From Porcipelethomonas sp964621265 (GTDB lineage: Bacteria > Bacillota > Clostridia > Oscillospirales > Ruminococcaceae): a DNA stretch of 64,000 bases. A program made the translations under genes and the position numbers. Every line of letters begins with the position of its first letter. Within the stretch, counting starts at the first letter, position 1. Shown one piece after another: positions 25,531 to 34,029 of this stretch. The DNA lies in contig CAZULQ010000008.1 of assembly GCA_964621265.1 (NCBI GenBank), positions 1 to 64,000 of the forward strand, read 5' to 3'. The notes below the pieces were generated by a model, which worked only from the letters and a program-made list of their open reading frames with translations, ran no database searches and was not told the DNA's origin.

Positions 25531-26784
25531 CTATTTTTTACAAAGCCTGTATTTTCTGCCTTCACACAGTCTGACAGCGCCCATCATTTCAAGCTCTGTC
25601 ATAAGAGCAAAAATGCTTATAGGGTCAAGCCCCGAGCGCACAACAATTTCGTCAAGCATAAGTCCTTCATCGCCCTCAAATACTCCGACAACTGCAAGAT
25701 GCTCTTCTTCCATTTCTTCAAGTAAGGTTTCCCAGCTGCTCTTTGCTTCATCAGAAGCCTCAGCTTTGTTTTCGGATTCCTGCACCTGAGGATTTGTTTT
25801 CGGCTTTGTATTTGTTTTTCTTCTGACAGTTCTGCTGTCCCTTTTCGGAATATCCTGTTCCTCATAATTAAGCTCAGGTATTTCAAATTCACTTTTCAGC
25901 ATTCTGAAATAACTCGATGTATAATAATCATAAAGAATATCCAGATGATTAAAAACAGGCACAGCACCGTCACGAAGATATTTTACCACTCCTGAGTACC
26001 TTTTGTCAAATATATCTGCCGGAGGAATGCAAAATACCGTTCTTCCCTGTTCCGTTGCGTGCTCAGCGGTAATAAGCGAACCGCTTCTTTCATCGGCTTC
26101 TGTCACAATTGTTCCGAACGTAAGCCCTGAGATAATACGGTTTCTCACATGAAAGCAATGTCTGTCAGGACGTGTTCCCGGGAAAAATTCAGTTATAACA
26201 AGTCCTCTTTTTGCGATTACAGCTTTAGCGTCCGCATTTTCGCGCGGATAATTCACATCAATTCCGCAGGCAAGCACTGCCACAGTTCTTCCTCCGACCT
26301 TCAGCGCACCCTTATGTGCCGCTGAATCAAGTCCCAGAGCAAAACCGCTTACGATAGTAAACTCTCTTTTTGCAAGCTCAGAACAGATTCTTTCGGTAAC
26401 ATCCTTGCTGTAACCGGAAGGATGTCTTGTACCGACACATGAAACAGCAGGATATCTGTTGAAGCTTTCGAGGTCACCCATACAAAACAGTACGGCAGGC
26501 GGATTATAAATATTCCGAAGCAGAGTAGGATAATTCTCATCCTCAAAGGTCAGAACATAAAATCCATTTTTCTCACAGTATTCTATAATACTGTCGCACT
26601 GTTCTATATGTGTTGTTTTGATTGCACGCTTTTCAGCGTCACTCAGAGACGGATGCTCTCCGTCGCAGACTGCTTCATAAGCCTCTTTCACATCACCGAA
26701 AGGGCTTATCATCTGCCATATTCTCTCATTACCCGGGCGCAGTGCCATAGCAAACCAGACCCAGTAGCGTCTGTTGTCATTCAC
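25531..26784 (-). CDS. dprA: DNA-processing protein DprA
   Basis: 417-aa DprA/Smf, which loads RecA on incoming single-stranded DNA in transformation. The Rossmann-like core (about 100-305) carries SCVGTRHPSGYSKD, IVSGFALGLDSAAHKGAL, TVAVLACGIDVNYPREN, ITEFFPGTRPDRHCFHVRNRIISGL and GSLITAEHATEQGRTVFCIPP. A charged linker (about 320-360) joins it to a C-terminal winged helix (LMLDEIVVRSGLDPISIFALMTELEMMGAVR). Start overlaps the upstream methyltransferase gene by 8 nt. Confidence 0.95.
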   Translation of the reverse strand: MNDNRRYWVWFAMALRPGNERIWQMISPFGDVKEAYEAVCDGEHPSLSDAEKRAIKTTHIEQCDSIIEYCEKNGFYVLTFEDENYPTLLRNIYNPPAVLFCMGDLESFNRYPAVSCVGTRHPSGYSKDVTERICSELAKREFTIVSGFALGLDSAAHKGALKVGGRTVAVLACGIDVNYPRENADAKAVIAKRGLVITEFFPGTRPDRHCFHVRNRIISGLTFGTIVTEADERSGSLITAEHATEQGRTVFCIPPADIFDKRYSGVVKYLRDGAVPVFNHLDILYDYYTSSYFRMLKSEFEIPELNYEEQDIPKRDSRTVRRKTNTKPKTNPQVQESENKAEASDEAKSSWETLLEEMEEEHLAVVGVFEGDEGLMLDEIVVRSGLDPISIFALMTELEMMGAVRLCEGRKYRLCKK

Positions 26785-27586
26785 TTTTCATCAGCTCCCA
26801 CATAATAATTCCTGCCGCCATTGCAGCATTAAGAGATTCAGTATTTCCGCTCATTCTGATAGTAATTTTCTCTGAGCATTTTGCGGTTATATCAGCGTCC
26901 AGTCCGTTTCCTTCATTACCGATAAACACAGCTCCGCCATCTGAAAAATCAGTTGTCTTAACGTCGCAAGCAGACGAGTCTACAACTGCCGCATAGCTTT
27001 TCACAGCGGCATTATCAAGCTCAGTAAAAAGCTCATCTTCATTAACATCCCTGAAAACCGGTACACGAAACATCGAGCCCATAGTTGCTCTCACAACCTT
27101 AGGATTGTATACATCACAGCTTTCACAGAAAATCACGCCATCAAGTCCCAGCGCATCAGCAGTTCTTATAATCATACCTGCATTGCCGGGGTCCTGAAGC
27201 TTGTAAAGAACGGCATATCTTCCCCTGCTTTTAATGTGTCCTGCAACAGATGTATTATCAGAAAAGGAACATTCCGCAAAAACACCCTGAGTATTTTCCG
27301 TTGCGGAAATGTACTTCCCCATATCATCCGAAATAACATTCACCCTGATATCAGATGATACTTTTTCTTCAATTATATCACAGTATCTGAGAAGTGCCGA
27401 CTCAGTAAAATAAATCTGTCTCACTGCCGCCCCGGATTTAAGCGCATCAAAAACAAGACGACTTCCCTCAAGAACAAAAAGCTTATATCTCATTCGTTCC
27501 TTTTTGGAACTCATAAGCTTTCTGAAAAGCTTGATTTTCGGATTATCCTTAGAACGGATAACCTCTCCGAAATACATATTATCCAC
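26777..27586 (-). CDS. TrmH/SpoU family RNA 2'-O-methyltransferase
   Basis: 269-aa SPOUT methyltransferase. An N-terminal L30e-like substrate-binding domain (1-95) precedes the knotted catalytic domain with the three SpoU motifs: LYKLQDPGNAGMIIRTADALG, VFIGNEGNGLDADI, and IRMSGNTESLNAAMAAGIIMWE. Target (23S rRNA or tRNA) cannot be told. Upstream it faces the rplT terminator; downstream it overlaps dprA. Confidence 0.9.
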   Translation of the reverse strand: MDNMYFGEVIRSKDNPKIKLFRKLMSSKKERMRYKLFVLEGSRLVFDALKSGAAVRQIYFTESALLRYCDIIEEKVSSDIRVNVISDDMGKYISATENTQGVFAECSFSDNTSVAGHIKSRGRYAVLYKLQDPGNAGMIIRTADALGLDGVIFCESCDVYNPKVVRATMGSMFRVPVFRDVNEDELFTELDNAAVKSYAAVVDSSACDVKTTDFSDGGAVFIGNEGNGLDADITAKCSEKITIRMSGNTESLNAAMAAGIIMWELMKSE

Positions 27587-27639
27587 CTTATCGACCCTCC
27601 TGTTTTACTGTTGTCTGCAAACATTCGCCGTTTAAACGA

Positions 27640-27673
27640 AAACACGCTCTATTTGCAGAAAAAGAGCGTGTTT
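27640..27673 (-). terminator. intrinsic terminator of infC-rpmI-rplT
   Basis: 11-bp stem AAACACGCTCT/AGAGCGTGTTT with a 12-nt loop, followed on the minus strand by TTTTCGTTT, 10 nt after the rplT stop. Confidence 0.85.
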
Positions 27674-27682
27674 ATCTTCAAA

Positions 27683-28036
27683 TTAAAGGGCAGCCTTAGC
27701 CTTTTCTACAATAGCTGTAAAGCCTGCCGGATCATTAATAGCAATTTCTGAAAGCATCTTGCGGTTCAGAGTGATTCCGGACTTCTTAATGCCGTTCATG
27801 AATGTTGAATAATTCATGCCATTAAGCTTACAAGCAGCGCTGATTCTTGTGATCCAGAGCTGTCTGAAATCTCTCTTCTTCTTCTTACGTCCAGCGTATG
27901 CATAATTGCCTGATTTCATTACGGCCTGTTTAGCCATCTTGAAATGCTTGCTCTTAGCGCCCCAGTAGCCCTTAGCAAGCTTGAGAGTTTTATTTCTTCT
28001 CTTGCGAGTCATCATCGCACCCTTAACACGTGCCAT
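27683..28036 (-). CDS. rplT: 50S ribosomal protein L20
   Basis: 117-aa L20: MARVKGAMMTRKRRNKTLKLAKGYWGAKSKHF at the basic N-terminus, RDFRQLWITRISAACKLNGMNYS in the globular part. Needed for early 50S assembly; in Firmicutes L20 also represses the infC operon by binding its leader. Last gene of the operon. Confidence 0.97.
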   Translation of the reverse strand: MARVKGAMMTRKRRNKTLKLAKGYWGAKSKHFKMAKQAVMKSGNYAYAGRKKKKRDFRQLWITRISAACKLNGMNYSTFMNGIKKSGITLNRKMLSEIAINDPAGFTAIVEKAKAAL

Positions 28037-28064
28037 AGTCTTATACCTCCGTTATTTTCTTGAA

Positions 28065-28268
28065 TTACATATAAGGAACTAACTTCTTGATTACAGGAGC
28101 ATTAGCTTCGCTTGCTACACCTGCACAACGAGCAATTCTCTTTCTCTTTGTGTCCTTCTGAGTAAGTCTATGTCTTTTGTTTGTGTGCTGATATTTAACC
28201 TTGCCGTTTTTAGTCAGCTTAAAACGCTTTTTTGCGCCTGAATGAGTTTTAACCTTTACCTTTGCCAT
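28065..28268 (-). CDS. rpmI: 50S ribosomal protein L35
   Basis: 67-aa basic protein: KVKTHSGAKKRFKLTKNGKVKYQHTNKRHRLTQK. Standard length and motif for L35. RBS AAAGGAGG. Middle gene of infC-rpmI-rplT. Confidence 0.97.
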   Translation of the reverse strand: MAKVKVKTHSGAKKRFKLTKNGKVKYQHTNKRHRLTQKDTKRKRIARCAGVASEANAPVIKKLVPYM

Positions 28269-28282
28269 AACAAGTTCCTCCT

Positions 28283-28804
28283 TTATTTAGTCGATGCTTT
28301 TGGTGACATGAACATAACAATACTGCGACCTTCCATCTTGGCAGGCTTATCAACAACTCCTGCTTCTGCGCATGCCTCCTTGAATTTTTCAAGCAGTTCT
28401 TCACCAAGCTGCGGATGTGCAATCGCACGCTTACGGAATCTTACGGAAATCTTTATCTTATCTCCGTTCTTCAGGAATTTTAAAGCCTGATTAACCTTTG
28501 TATTAAAATCGTGTGTATCAATTGCGGAAAACATTCTGATTTCCTTGATTTCAACAACCTTCTGATTTTTTCTTGCTTCCTTTTCCTTTTTAGCCTGTTC
28601 AAAACAGAATTTACCGTAATCGAGAATTCTGCATACAGGCGGCTTTGCATTAGGAGCAATCTTTACAAGGTCAAGATCCTTATCATAAGCCATTTTCTGA
28701 GCTTCTTTGGCAGAAACAACGCCGAGCTTTGTACCGTCAACGTCAATCAGTAATATTTCCTTATCTCTGATTTCGTCGTTGATCTGATGTTCCTGTTTGC
28801 TAAT
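28283..28804 (-). CDS. infC: translation initiation factor IF-3, probable AUU start
   Basis: 173-aa IF-3: N domain ISKQEHQINDEIRDKEILLIDVDGTKLGVVSAKEAQKMA, linker rich in Lys/Glu, C domain ending GRSIVMFMSPK. There is no ATG. GGAGG lies 3 nt before an in-frame TTG (28808-28810) and 9 nt before an ATT (28802-28804). The spacing and the family N-terminus favour ATT, as in E. coli and Geobacillus infC, where the rare codon lets IF-3 limit its own synthesis. TTG (28810) remains possible. Confidence 0.93.
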   Translation of the reverse strand: MSKQEHQINDEIRDKEILLIDVDGTKLGVVSAKEAQKMAYDKDLDLVKIAPNAKPPVCRILDYGKFCFEQAKKEKEARKNQKVVEIKEIRMFSAIDTHDFNTKVNQALKFLKNGDKIKISVRFRKRAIAHPQLGEELLEKFKEACAEAGVVDKPAKMEGRSIVMFMSPKASTK

Positions 28805-28810
28805 AGTCAA

Positions 28811-28982
28811 GCACCTCCAAGCATTAATTGGGCGTAAAAATTATCGCCATAATAAAAATGAGCGCAGATATATAATCAGCACTCAATAATAAACATGTAA
28901 GTTTTTAACACTAACATTTCATATTGACCATATCATAGCTTTGCGCCGTATGGTGAGAACTGATATTCTGCTTTGTTTTTAC
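28811..28982 (-). promoter_or_regulatory. long infC leader, candidate L20-type autoregulatory element
   Basis: About 170 nt separate the promoter from infC. On the minus strand a GAGTGC/GCGCTC stem (about 28863-28888) is followed by CATTTTTATT and resembles an attenuator hairpin. Firmicutes infC operons carry an L20-binding leader here. I infer the class from position and could not verify the L20-binding core. Confidence 0.5.
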
Positions 28983-28988
28983 TAATCA

Positions 28989-29017
28989 ATTATATACCAT
29001 ATTTCATCCCGTGTCAA
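28989..29017 (-). promoter_or_regulatory. sigma-A promoter of infC-rpmI-rplT
   Basis: TTGACA (29012-29017), 17-nt spacer, TATAAT (28989-28994): perfect consensus. Confidence 0.9.
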
Positions 29018-29035
29018 GTGTTTTTTCAAAAAAAA

Positions 29036-29656
29036 TCAGAAAAAAGAGAAAAATTTATTTTTTATTCCCCTAAGCACTTCAACACATTTGAATTTAACCT
29101 CATATTCTTCCGGATTTTTCATTACATCAAGCTCGTCCTCGGAAAAATACTCATAAGCCGCTTTTTTGTCAGTTTCCACTTCCTCCGCTGCCGGTATACA
29201 AAGCGGAGGATACATGACACACCACCAGTTTTTCCCCTGCGCTTCACCGATTGTAACCCTCAGCGCCTCATATTCCCCTGCCGGCATTGTTATATCTTCA
29301 TAGACACGATTGTCAAACTCCATGCTGACAACCTCGCTCTTAGCACCATAGTCAAACCCATTTTCCTCAATAACGTCAAGTACTATATCATTAATGTAGT
29401 CAAGGTTCTGCTCTGCCACATTCTCCATTTCTTCAAGCGTATCACATCCGCCGAAAATTTCTTCTGAGTGCTCAAGAAGCTCGTCCCTCACCTTCAGCTT
29501 GAGATTCTGGTCTTCTTCGCTGTCCGAATTTGCAAGTATGTGCATTCTCAGAACGTTTTCCTCAAGTCCCGAAAGAGTATTCTCAAAGCCTGCCAGATTT
29601 GAAAAGAATATAGCCGAAACAAGTCCGCCAAATAAAATAATGTCTGTTTTTTTCAT
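29036..29656 (-). CDS. spoIIR: stage II sporulation protein R
   Basis: 206-aa SpoIIR, the signal protein secreted by the forespore that triggers SpoIIGA-dependent pro-sigma-E processing. An N-terminal hydrophobic segment (MKKTDIILFGGLVSAIFFSNLAGF) is followed by the family hallmarks ENVLRMHILANSDSEEDQNLKLKVRDELL and GKNWWCVMYPPLC. I use the ATG at 29656: GAGGTG lies 6-8 nt upstream, while the upstream ATG (29698) has no RBS. The N-terminal segment serves as signal peptide. spoIIGA itself is not in the window. Confidence 0.9.
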   Translation of the reverse strand: MKKTDIILFGGLVSAIFFSNLAGFENTLSGLEENVLRMHILANSDSEEDQNLKLKVRDELLEHSEEIFGGCDTLEEMENVAEQNLDYINDIVLDVIEENGFDYGAKSEVVSMEFDNRVYEDITMPAGEYEALRVTIGEAQGKNWWCVMYPPLCIPAAEEVETDKKAAYEYFSEDELDVMKNPEEYEVKFKCVEVLRGIKNKFFSFF

Positions 29657-29716
29657 GTCAATCACCTCGGTTAAAGAATTGTCCTGTAAAACAGACATTA
29701 TTCATTTTCTTAAAAA

Positions 29717-30826
29717 TTATTCTTCGTCATCATTATAAAGCTCAACATTGTCATCGTCAATCATACCAATGTAGCTTTTACCTGCGTTGACAGTTATTTC
29801 TTCACCCGTATCCTCATCATAAATCTTAATCGGGTCGCTGTCAGACGCCTTTTCCCATGTAATCTCCTGTGCCTTACCCATGGAAATGTAGTAACCCTCT
29901 CCACTGTCAAGACCGATATCCATAAGCTTTCCGTCGGCTCTCACACCAACATAGGTTTCAAGCACAAAAATATTCGTAAACGAAAGCTGATTGCCTGTAA
30001 CGCCGTCCTTATGCTCGTTCCCTGAATGATACTTATAATAAACCTGTTCATTTTCATCATATTCAAATGTGCTGTAATAAGAATTTGAGAAATTGAGACT
30101 GAATTCCGGACAGTCGTCTCCAACCGGTTCAACAGGCTCGCCTGGCGGATTGAACATAAACGCTCCGTCAGCATTCTCATCGTTTATATCTGTACGATAA
30201 CCCATTTCCTCAATCTGTTCCGGAAGCTGACTTCCTCTGAGTGCACCCGTATGCTCTGTTGCATAAGACTGCGCTCTGACAGAATCACGCTCAAATACAG
30301 TTCCATAGCCAAGACTGCTCTCATTACCGTCAAAGCGGTCAATACCAAGATAATCGAGTGTGTCCTGAGCGATTGTCTTGTCAGAACCCCAGTGACAATA
30401 AATTGCATCCATACCGTAAGCAAGCCGAGGATAGTAATAACGACAGCTTCTTACAGAGCATATATCAGGAACGTTTGTATAATCCGCATATACAGCCATA
30501 AGTCTTGTTATGCCGCCCTCAACAGGAATCTCATATATAATGTCCGCTTCGTCAATGCCATACTGAGGAAGCGCCGCCTTGATATTGCTGACCATAACAG
30601 CTATCGGTCTTTTTCCGACCGCATCCTCATTATAGCCATCCTCACCTGTCAGCGGATTTATAACGCTGTCAGCCTCAGGCTCAGTAGGCTCTGTTGTTTC
30701 AACAACTGTCGGTTCCTCTGTCGGAATTGTTTCAGCAATTGAATCCTTTATAGGTCTTGCGTCACCGCAGCCGGCAAGGCACAAAACTGCAGCAAATGCT
30801 GCTGTCATAATTTTTAGTTTATTCAT
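29717..30826 (-). CDS. YerB-like DUF3048 lipoprotein
   Basis: 369 aa. A type II signal peptide with lipobox LAGC (Cys about residue 20) predicts a lipid-anchored extracellular protein. Two DUF3048 parts follow an acidic Thr/Glu linker: NPLTGEDGYNEDAVGKRPIAVMVSNIKAALPQYGIDEADIIYE and the C-terminal region about 240-350. The family is common in Firmicutes (B. subtilis YerB) and its function is unknown. Strong promoter upstream; ends at spoIIR with about 60 nt spacing, so the two may be co-transcribed. Confidence 0.88.
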   Translation of the reverse strand: MNKLKIMTAAFAAVLCLAGCGDARPIKDSIAETIPTEEPTVVETTEPTEPEADSVINPLTGEDGYNEDAVGKRPIAVMVSNIKAALPQYGIDEADIIYEIPVEGGITRLMAVYADYTNVPDICSVRSCRYYYPRLAYGMDAIYCHWGSDKTIAQDTLDYLGIDRFDGNESSLGYGTVFERDSVRAQSYATEHTGALRGSQLPEQIEEMGYRTDINDENADGAFMFNPPGEPVEPVGDDCPEFSLNFSNSYYSTFEYDENEQVYYKYHSGNEHKDGVTGNQLSFTNIFVLETYVGVRADGKLMDIGLDSGEGYYISMGKAQEITWEKASDSDPIKIYDEDTGEEITVNAGKSYIGMIDDDNVELYNDDEE

Positions 30827-30895
30827 GATAATTTTACCCCGAAATATAAATTTATAGTTTTTTCAAAAATATACCACATAAATTCCTTTTATAAA

Positions 30896-30924
30896 ATTCT
30901 ATCAGAATTTATAGAATTTGTCAA
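30896..30924 (-). promoter_or_regulatory. sigma-A promoter of the yerB-like gene
   Basis: TTGACA (30919-30924), 17-nt spacer, TAGAAT (30896-30901). Lies in the 285-nt divergent spacer to the LRR gene. Confidence 0.8.
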
Positions 30925-31044
30925 ATTTACAACTTTACACATATATCTGCCTGATATTCCAGGCTTTTGATTATGTCGTCAAAAAGTACTGATAAACACC
31001 CCTGTTTTGTCGAGAAATTACGATGAAAACCTGTATCAAAGCTA

Positions 31045-31073
31045 TTTACAACTCATAAAAAAGAATATAAAAT
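31045..31073 (+). promoter_or_regulatory. sigma-A promoter of the LRR protein gene
   Basis: TTTACA (31045-31050), 17-nt spacer, TAAAAT (31068-31073), then GGAGGT before the ATG at 31112. Nothing else is seen in 30925-31044. Confidence 0.65.
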
Positions 31074-31111
31074 AATAGTTACAAAATTATTACAACAAAA
31101 CGGAGGTCAAT

Positions 31112-31987
31112 ATGAAAAAAATAAATGCAATTCTTTCTGCGGCGGCAGTTCTTCTGGTTTCTGCAGGAAGCTGTATAAGCGTAAGCGGCCTTGAATACTG
31201 TGAAACGCTTACATACATTGTTTCCGAAAACGAGGCTATTATTACAGGCTACTGCGGAAATCCCGAAGTTATAAACCTGCCATCTGAAATCGAAAACAAG
31301 CCTGTAACTGAAATCAGGGAAAATGCATTCTACAGATGCAGTTCACTTACTGAAATAACTCTTCCCGAGAGCGTAAGCGAAATAAGTCACCACGCTTTTT
31401 TTGAATGCACTTCTCTTGAAACAGTTAAAATAAACGGGGAAGTTGACTGCTTTTCCGAGGGCGTATTCTATGGCTGTGAAAGCCTCAGAAGTATTGACGT
31501 ACGCAACACCGCTGAAATTGATGATTACGCATTTTTCGGATGCCTGAGCTTAGAAAAATTCCGAACGCCGCAGGGCGTTACAGAAATCGGAGAATACGCA
31601 TTTTACAACTGCCTTTCACTCTCAGAAATCTCCTTTGGCAACAAGCTTCACAAAATCGGAAGCTACGCATTTTTCAACTGTCCTGAGCTCCCGAAAATAA
31701 GCTTTCCCGAAAATCTCAATTCAATCGGTCAGTACGCCGCAGGATTTTCAGATAATGGTCTCAACAAAAGCTTTGAAATTGTCGGGATGCCTGATACCAT
31801 AGCTGAGCATTACGCAAAAAGTAATGGCATAGACTTCAGACAGCGCATTACCTCACAAAGAAGCACCATTCTGACAGGCGAAAACATTCTCAGCACTCTT
31901 ATATGGCTTATCTTCGCCGTTCTTTATGGCATAACTATATTTTACGTTCTTCCCGCAGTAAAAAAGCGACGTCGTGCTTTCAGATAG
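31112..31987 (+). CDS. secreted BspA-type leucine-rich-repeat protein, membrane-anchored
   Basis: 291 aa. Signal peptide (about 1-25), then about six LRR_5/BspA repeats (residues 65-215) with the repeated unit AFYxCxSLxxIxLP / YAFFGCLSLEKF. A C-terminal hydrophobic segment (about 262-282) followed by KKRRRAFR suggests anchoring in the membrane with a short basic inside tail. BspA repeats mediate adhesion in several gut bacteria; a role in surface contact here is inference. Single-gene unit with its own promoter and terminator. Confidence 0.85.
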   Translation: MKKINAILSAAAVLLVSAGSCISVSGLEYCETLTYIVSENEAIITGYCGNPEVINLPSEIENKPVTEIRENAFYRCSSLTEITLPESVSEISHHAFFECTSLETVKINGEVDCFSEGVFYGCESLRSIDVRNTAEIDDYAFFGCLSLEKFRTPQGVTEIGEYAFYNCLSLSEISFGNKLHKIGSYAFFNCPELPKISFPENLNSIGQYAAGFSDNGLNKSFEIVGMPDTIAEHYAKSNGIDFRQRITSQRSTILTGENILSTLIWLIFAVLYGITIFYVLPAVKKRRRAFR

Positions 31988-32000
31988 AATCAGCACAAAA

Positions 32001-32033
32001 AACGGGACTGCCTGTTATAATGGCAGTCCCGTT
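32001..32033. terminator. bidirectional terminator
   Basis: 12-bp stem AACGGGACTGCC/GGCAGTCCCGTT with a 9-nt loop; T-rich on both strands (GTTTT on plus, TTTTTTG on minus). It serves the LRR gene and the convergent dockerin gene. Confidence 0.85.
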
Positions 32034-32071
32034 TTCGTTAAGGAAGTTTTTACTATCTCAATGTATTATTA

Positions 32072-33907
32072 TCAAACCATTTTTGAAAGTGTCATGTAAT
32101 CGAATACATTAACAACACCATCACTATTTACGTCTGCTGATTCAGCTGTGAATTCAAAGCCTTCAACAGTAACGCCTACCATATACTTCTTGAGCGCTTC
32201 AGCATCGTCTGTTGAAACCATGCCATCGTTGTTGTAGTCATATGCTGTATTTGTTTCTTCTACAACTGCGTCAGGTGTATATGTAATTTCGATTGTTTCG
32301 AGGTAAAGAGGAACTGTTGAGCCCCACCAGTAACCGATTTCAATGTTTCCGCCTGTGATACCATTGCAGATATCAGTGTCAGCGAAGTTAATTGTGTAAA
32401 CTGTATTTGTACCGATGTATTCGTTGATGTCCTTCTGATACCAGTTGCCGTTTGAAACCATGCCGATACCCATGATGAGTGTATCGATTGTGCCAACTGT
32501 TGAGCGGAGGTTAATCTTGATGTTTTCAACTGTGCCCTTTGAGCAGATTTCGTCGAGGTTGAATTTGTAAAGCTTGCTTGCTTCGTCTGAATAGTCAAGC
32601 TTTGCATTGATTGAGTATACTTCTGTGATTGTGTCTGAATCTGAAGCTGTTGTTGTTTCTGTTGTTGTAGCTACTGTGCTTGCCTTTGATGATGAAGATG
32701 CGATTGTTGCTGTTGTAGTTGTAGTAGTTGTTGTAGCTTCTGTTGTTGCAGGAGTTGTAGATGTAGTAGTAGTTGTTGTAGCTTCTGTTGTTACTGTAGT
32801 AGTTGTTGTTGTAGTTGTTGTAACTTCTGTTGTAGTTGTAGCTGCTTCGTCAGCGATATATGTAACTGTAATTGTGTTAAGAATAATTGTATTTGATGTG
32901 CCGTACCAGTAACCGATTTCAACATTGCCGTTTTCAAGACCCATGCATGCGCTTGTGTCGCCAAAGCTTGCTGTGTATGACTTAACGCCTACTGTTGTGT
33001 TAACGTCATTCTGATACCAGTTGCCATTAACCACGCCTGACATAGATAACGAAATTGAACCGAGAGCTGATGCTGAACGGAAGTTTGCATCGAGACCGAT
33101 GATTGTGCCCTTAGCTGCGATTTCGTCGATGTTGAATGAGTATGACTTGCTGTCGTTTGATGTGTAGTCGAGAGTCTGTCTGATTGTGAATGTTTCTGTA
33201 ACTACTTCGCCTTCAGGAAGTACAACTGTTGTTGTAGTTGTTGCTTCTGTTTCAGGAGCAGTTGTTGTAGTTGTTGTTGTAGTTGTAGTAGTTGTTGTAA
33301 CCTGTGTTGTTGTAGTTGTTGTTACAGCTGATGTCTTTGTCCATACTGCTGCAAATACGATTTTATCTGATGAAAGGATTGCAGGAACTTCGAATGCTGA
33401 ACCAGCTGTGTATGTAACGCCGTCATACTTCCAGCCGCTGAATGTGTAACCGTCATATGTGAACTGGTTTTCAGGAAGAGTAATTGTTGTGCCGTATGTA
33501 GCGTCAACGTAGAAGTTTGCGCTGCCTGCTGAAGTTTTGCCGCCCTTGCCTGTGAAAGTGATTGTATATGTGCTTGGTTCCCAGTTAGCTACGAATGTGA
33601 GGTCGTATGAAGGCATTGTGTACTGAGCACCTGTTCTGACTGTTTCGCCTGTCTTTGGAACATACCATGACTTGAGGTCGTAGCCGAGTCTTGAGAATCT
33701 TGATGAATCTGCCGCATCGAATGTTGTGTTGATAATCTTTTCGAAGTTTACTTCAGATGCACCAACGATGCCGTCAACATCGCCTGCTGTGTAAGTAAGT
33801 GTGCAGTATGTAACTGCGTGTACTGTCAGACTTGTAAACATTGAAACTACCATGAGGATTGAAGAAATAACTGCGATTGCTCTCTTAAAATTAACTGTTC
33901 TTTTCAT
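32072..33907 (-). CDS. non-catalytic dockerin protein with two InlB-type repeats and two CBM-like modules
   Basis: 611 aa, start at ATG 33907 with AAGGAG 11 nt before it; the longer frame to 33988 would cross the terminator hairpin. Domains: signal peptide (1-31, ending VHA); two Listeria-Bacteroides (InlB B) repeats (about 45-112 and 113-190); Thr-rich linker (195-228); module 1 (235-352, ending EIGYWYG...); Thr linker (355-425); module 2 (428-545, EIGYWWG...); dockerin (555-611: DYNNDGMVSTDDAEALKKYM, DVNSDGVVNVFDYMTLSKM). The modules share their pattern with the two in the GH9 enzyme and resemble CBM79 by the paired Trp, a tentative link. No catalytic domain. Probably a substrate-binding or bridging cellulosome part. 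Controlled by a c-di-GMP-I riboswitch. Confidence 0.85.
   Translation of the reverse strand: MKRTVNFKRAIAVISSILMVVSMFTSLTVHAVTYCTLTYTAGDVDGIVGASEVNFEKIINTTFDAADSSRFSRLGYDLKSWYVPKTGETVRTGAQYTMPSYDLTFVANWEPSTYTITFTGKGGKTSAGSANFYVDATYGTTITLPENQFTYDGYTFSGWKYDGVTYTAGSAFEVPAILSSDKIVFAAVWTKTSAVTTTTTTQVTTTTTTTTTTTTTAPETEATTTTTVVLPEGEVVTETFTIRQTLDYTSNDSKSYSFNIDEIAAKGTIIGLDANFRSASALGSISLSMSGVVNGNWYQNDVNTTVGVKSYTASFGDTSACMGLENGNVEIGYWYGTSNTIILNTITVTYIADEAATTTTEVTTTTTTTTTVTTEATTTTTTSTTPATTEATTTTTTTTATIASSSSKASTVATTTETTTASDSDTITEVYSINAKLDYSDEASKLYKFNLDEICSKGTVENIKINLRSTVGTIDTLIMGIGMVSNGNWYQKDINEYIGTNTVYTINFADTDICNGITGGNIEIGYWWGSTVPLYLETIEITYTPDAVVEETNTAYDYNNDGMVSTDDAEALKKYMVGVTVEGFEFTAESADVNSDGVVNVFDYMTLSKMV
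32640..32850. repeat. Thr-codon simple repeat (second linker)
   Basis: GTT/GTA/GTC trinucleotide tracts on the plus strand encode runs of Thr (ACA/ACT) in the dockerin protein. Low complexity; prone to length change by slippage. Confidence 0.85.
33225..33330. repeat. Thr-codon simple repeat (first linker)
   Basis: Second GTT/GTA tract, coding for 13 or more consecutive Thr residues between the InlB repeats and the first CBM-like module. Confidence 0.85.
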
Positions 33908-33968
33908 AATAATAACACTCCTTAACTTATTCGCCTGACAGGTTATTATCAAGTATATAAAACAAAAA

Positions 33969-33999
33969 CGGCGTCTTTTTTGTAGCAAAAAAGACGCCG
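33969..33999 (-). terminator. riboswitch expression-platform terminator
   Basis: 13-bp stem CGGCGTCTTTTTT/AAAAAAGACGCCG with a GTAGC loop (arms 33969-33981 and 33987-33999), followed on the minus strand by TTTTTG. It lies between the c-di-GMP-I aptamer and the dockerin gene start. Confidence 0.9.
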
Positions 34000-34029
34000 C
34001 TAATATAGCTTAATAATAACATTTGTAAT

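Noticed and set aside
32607..32912. Val-rich frame on the plus strand opposite the Thr linkers
   Set aside because: It is the antisense of Thr codons (GTT/GTA); no RBS and no protein-like pattern. The same goes for 33186-33449 and 54227-54412.
33907..33988. Longer N-terminus of the dockerin protein (extra 27 residues)
   Set aside because: It would overlap the riboswitch terminator. AAGGAG and a typical signal peptide place the start at 33907.
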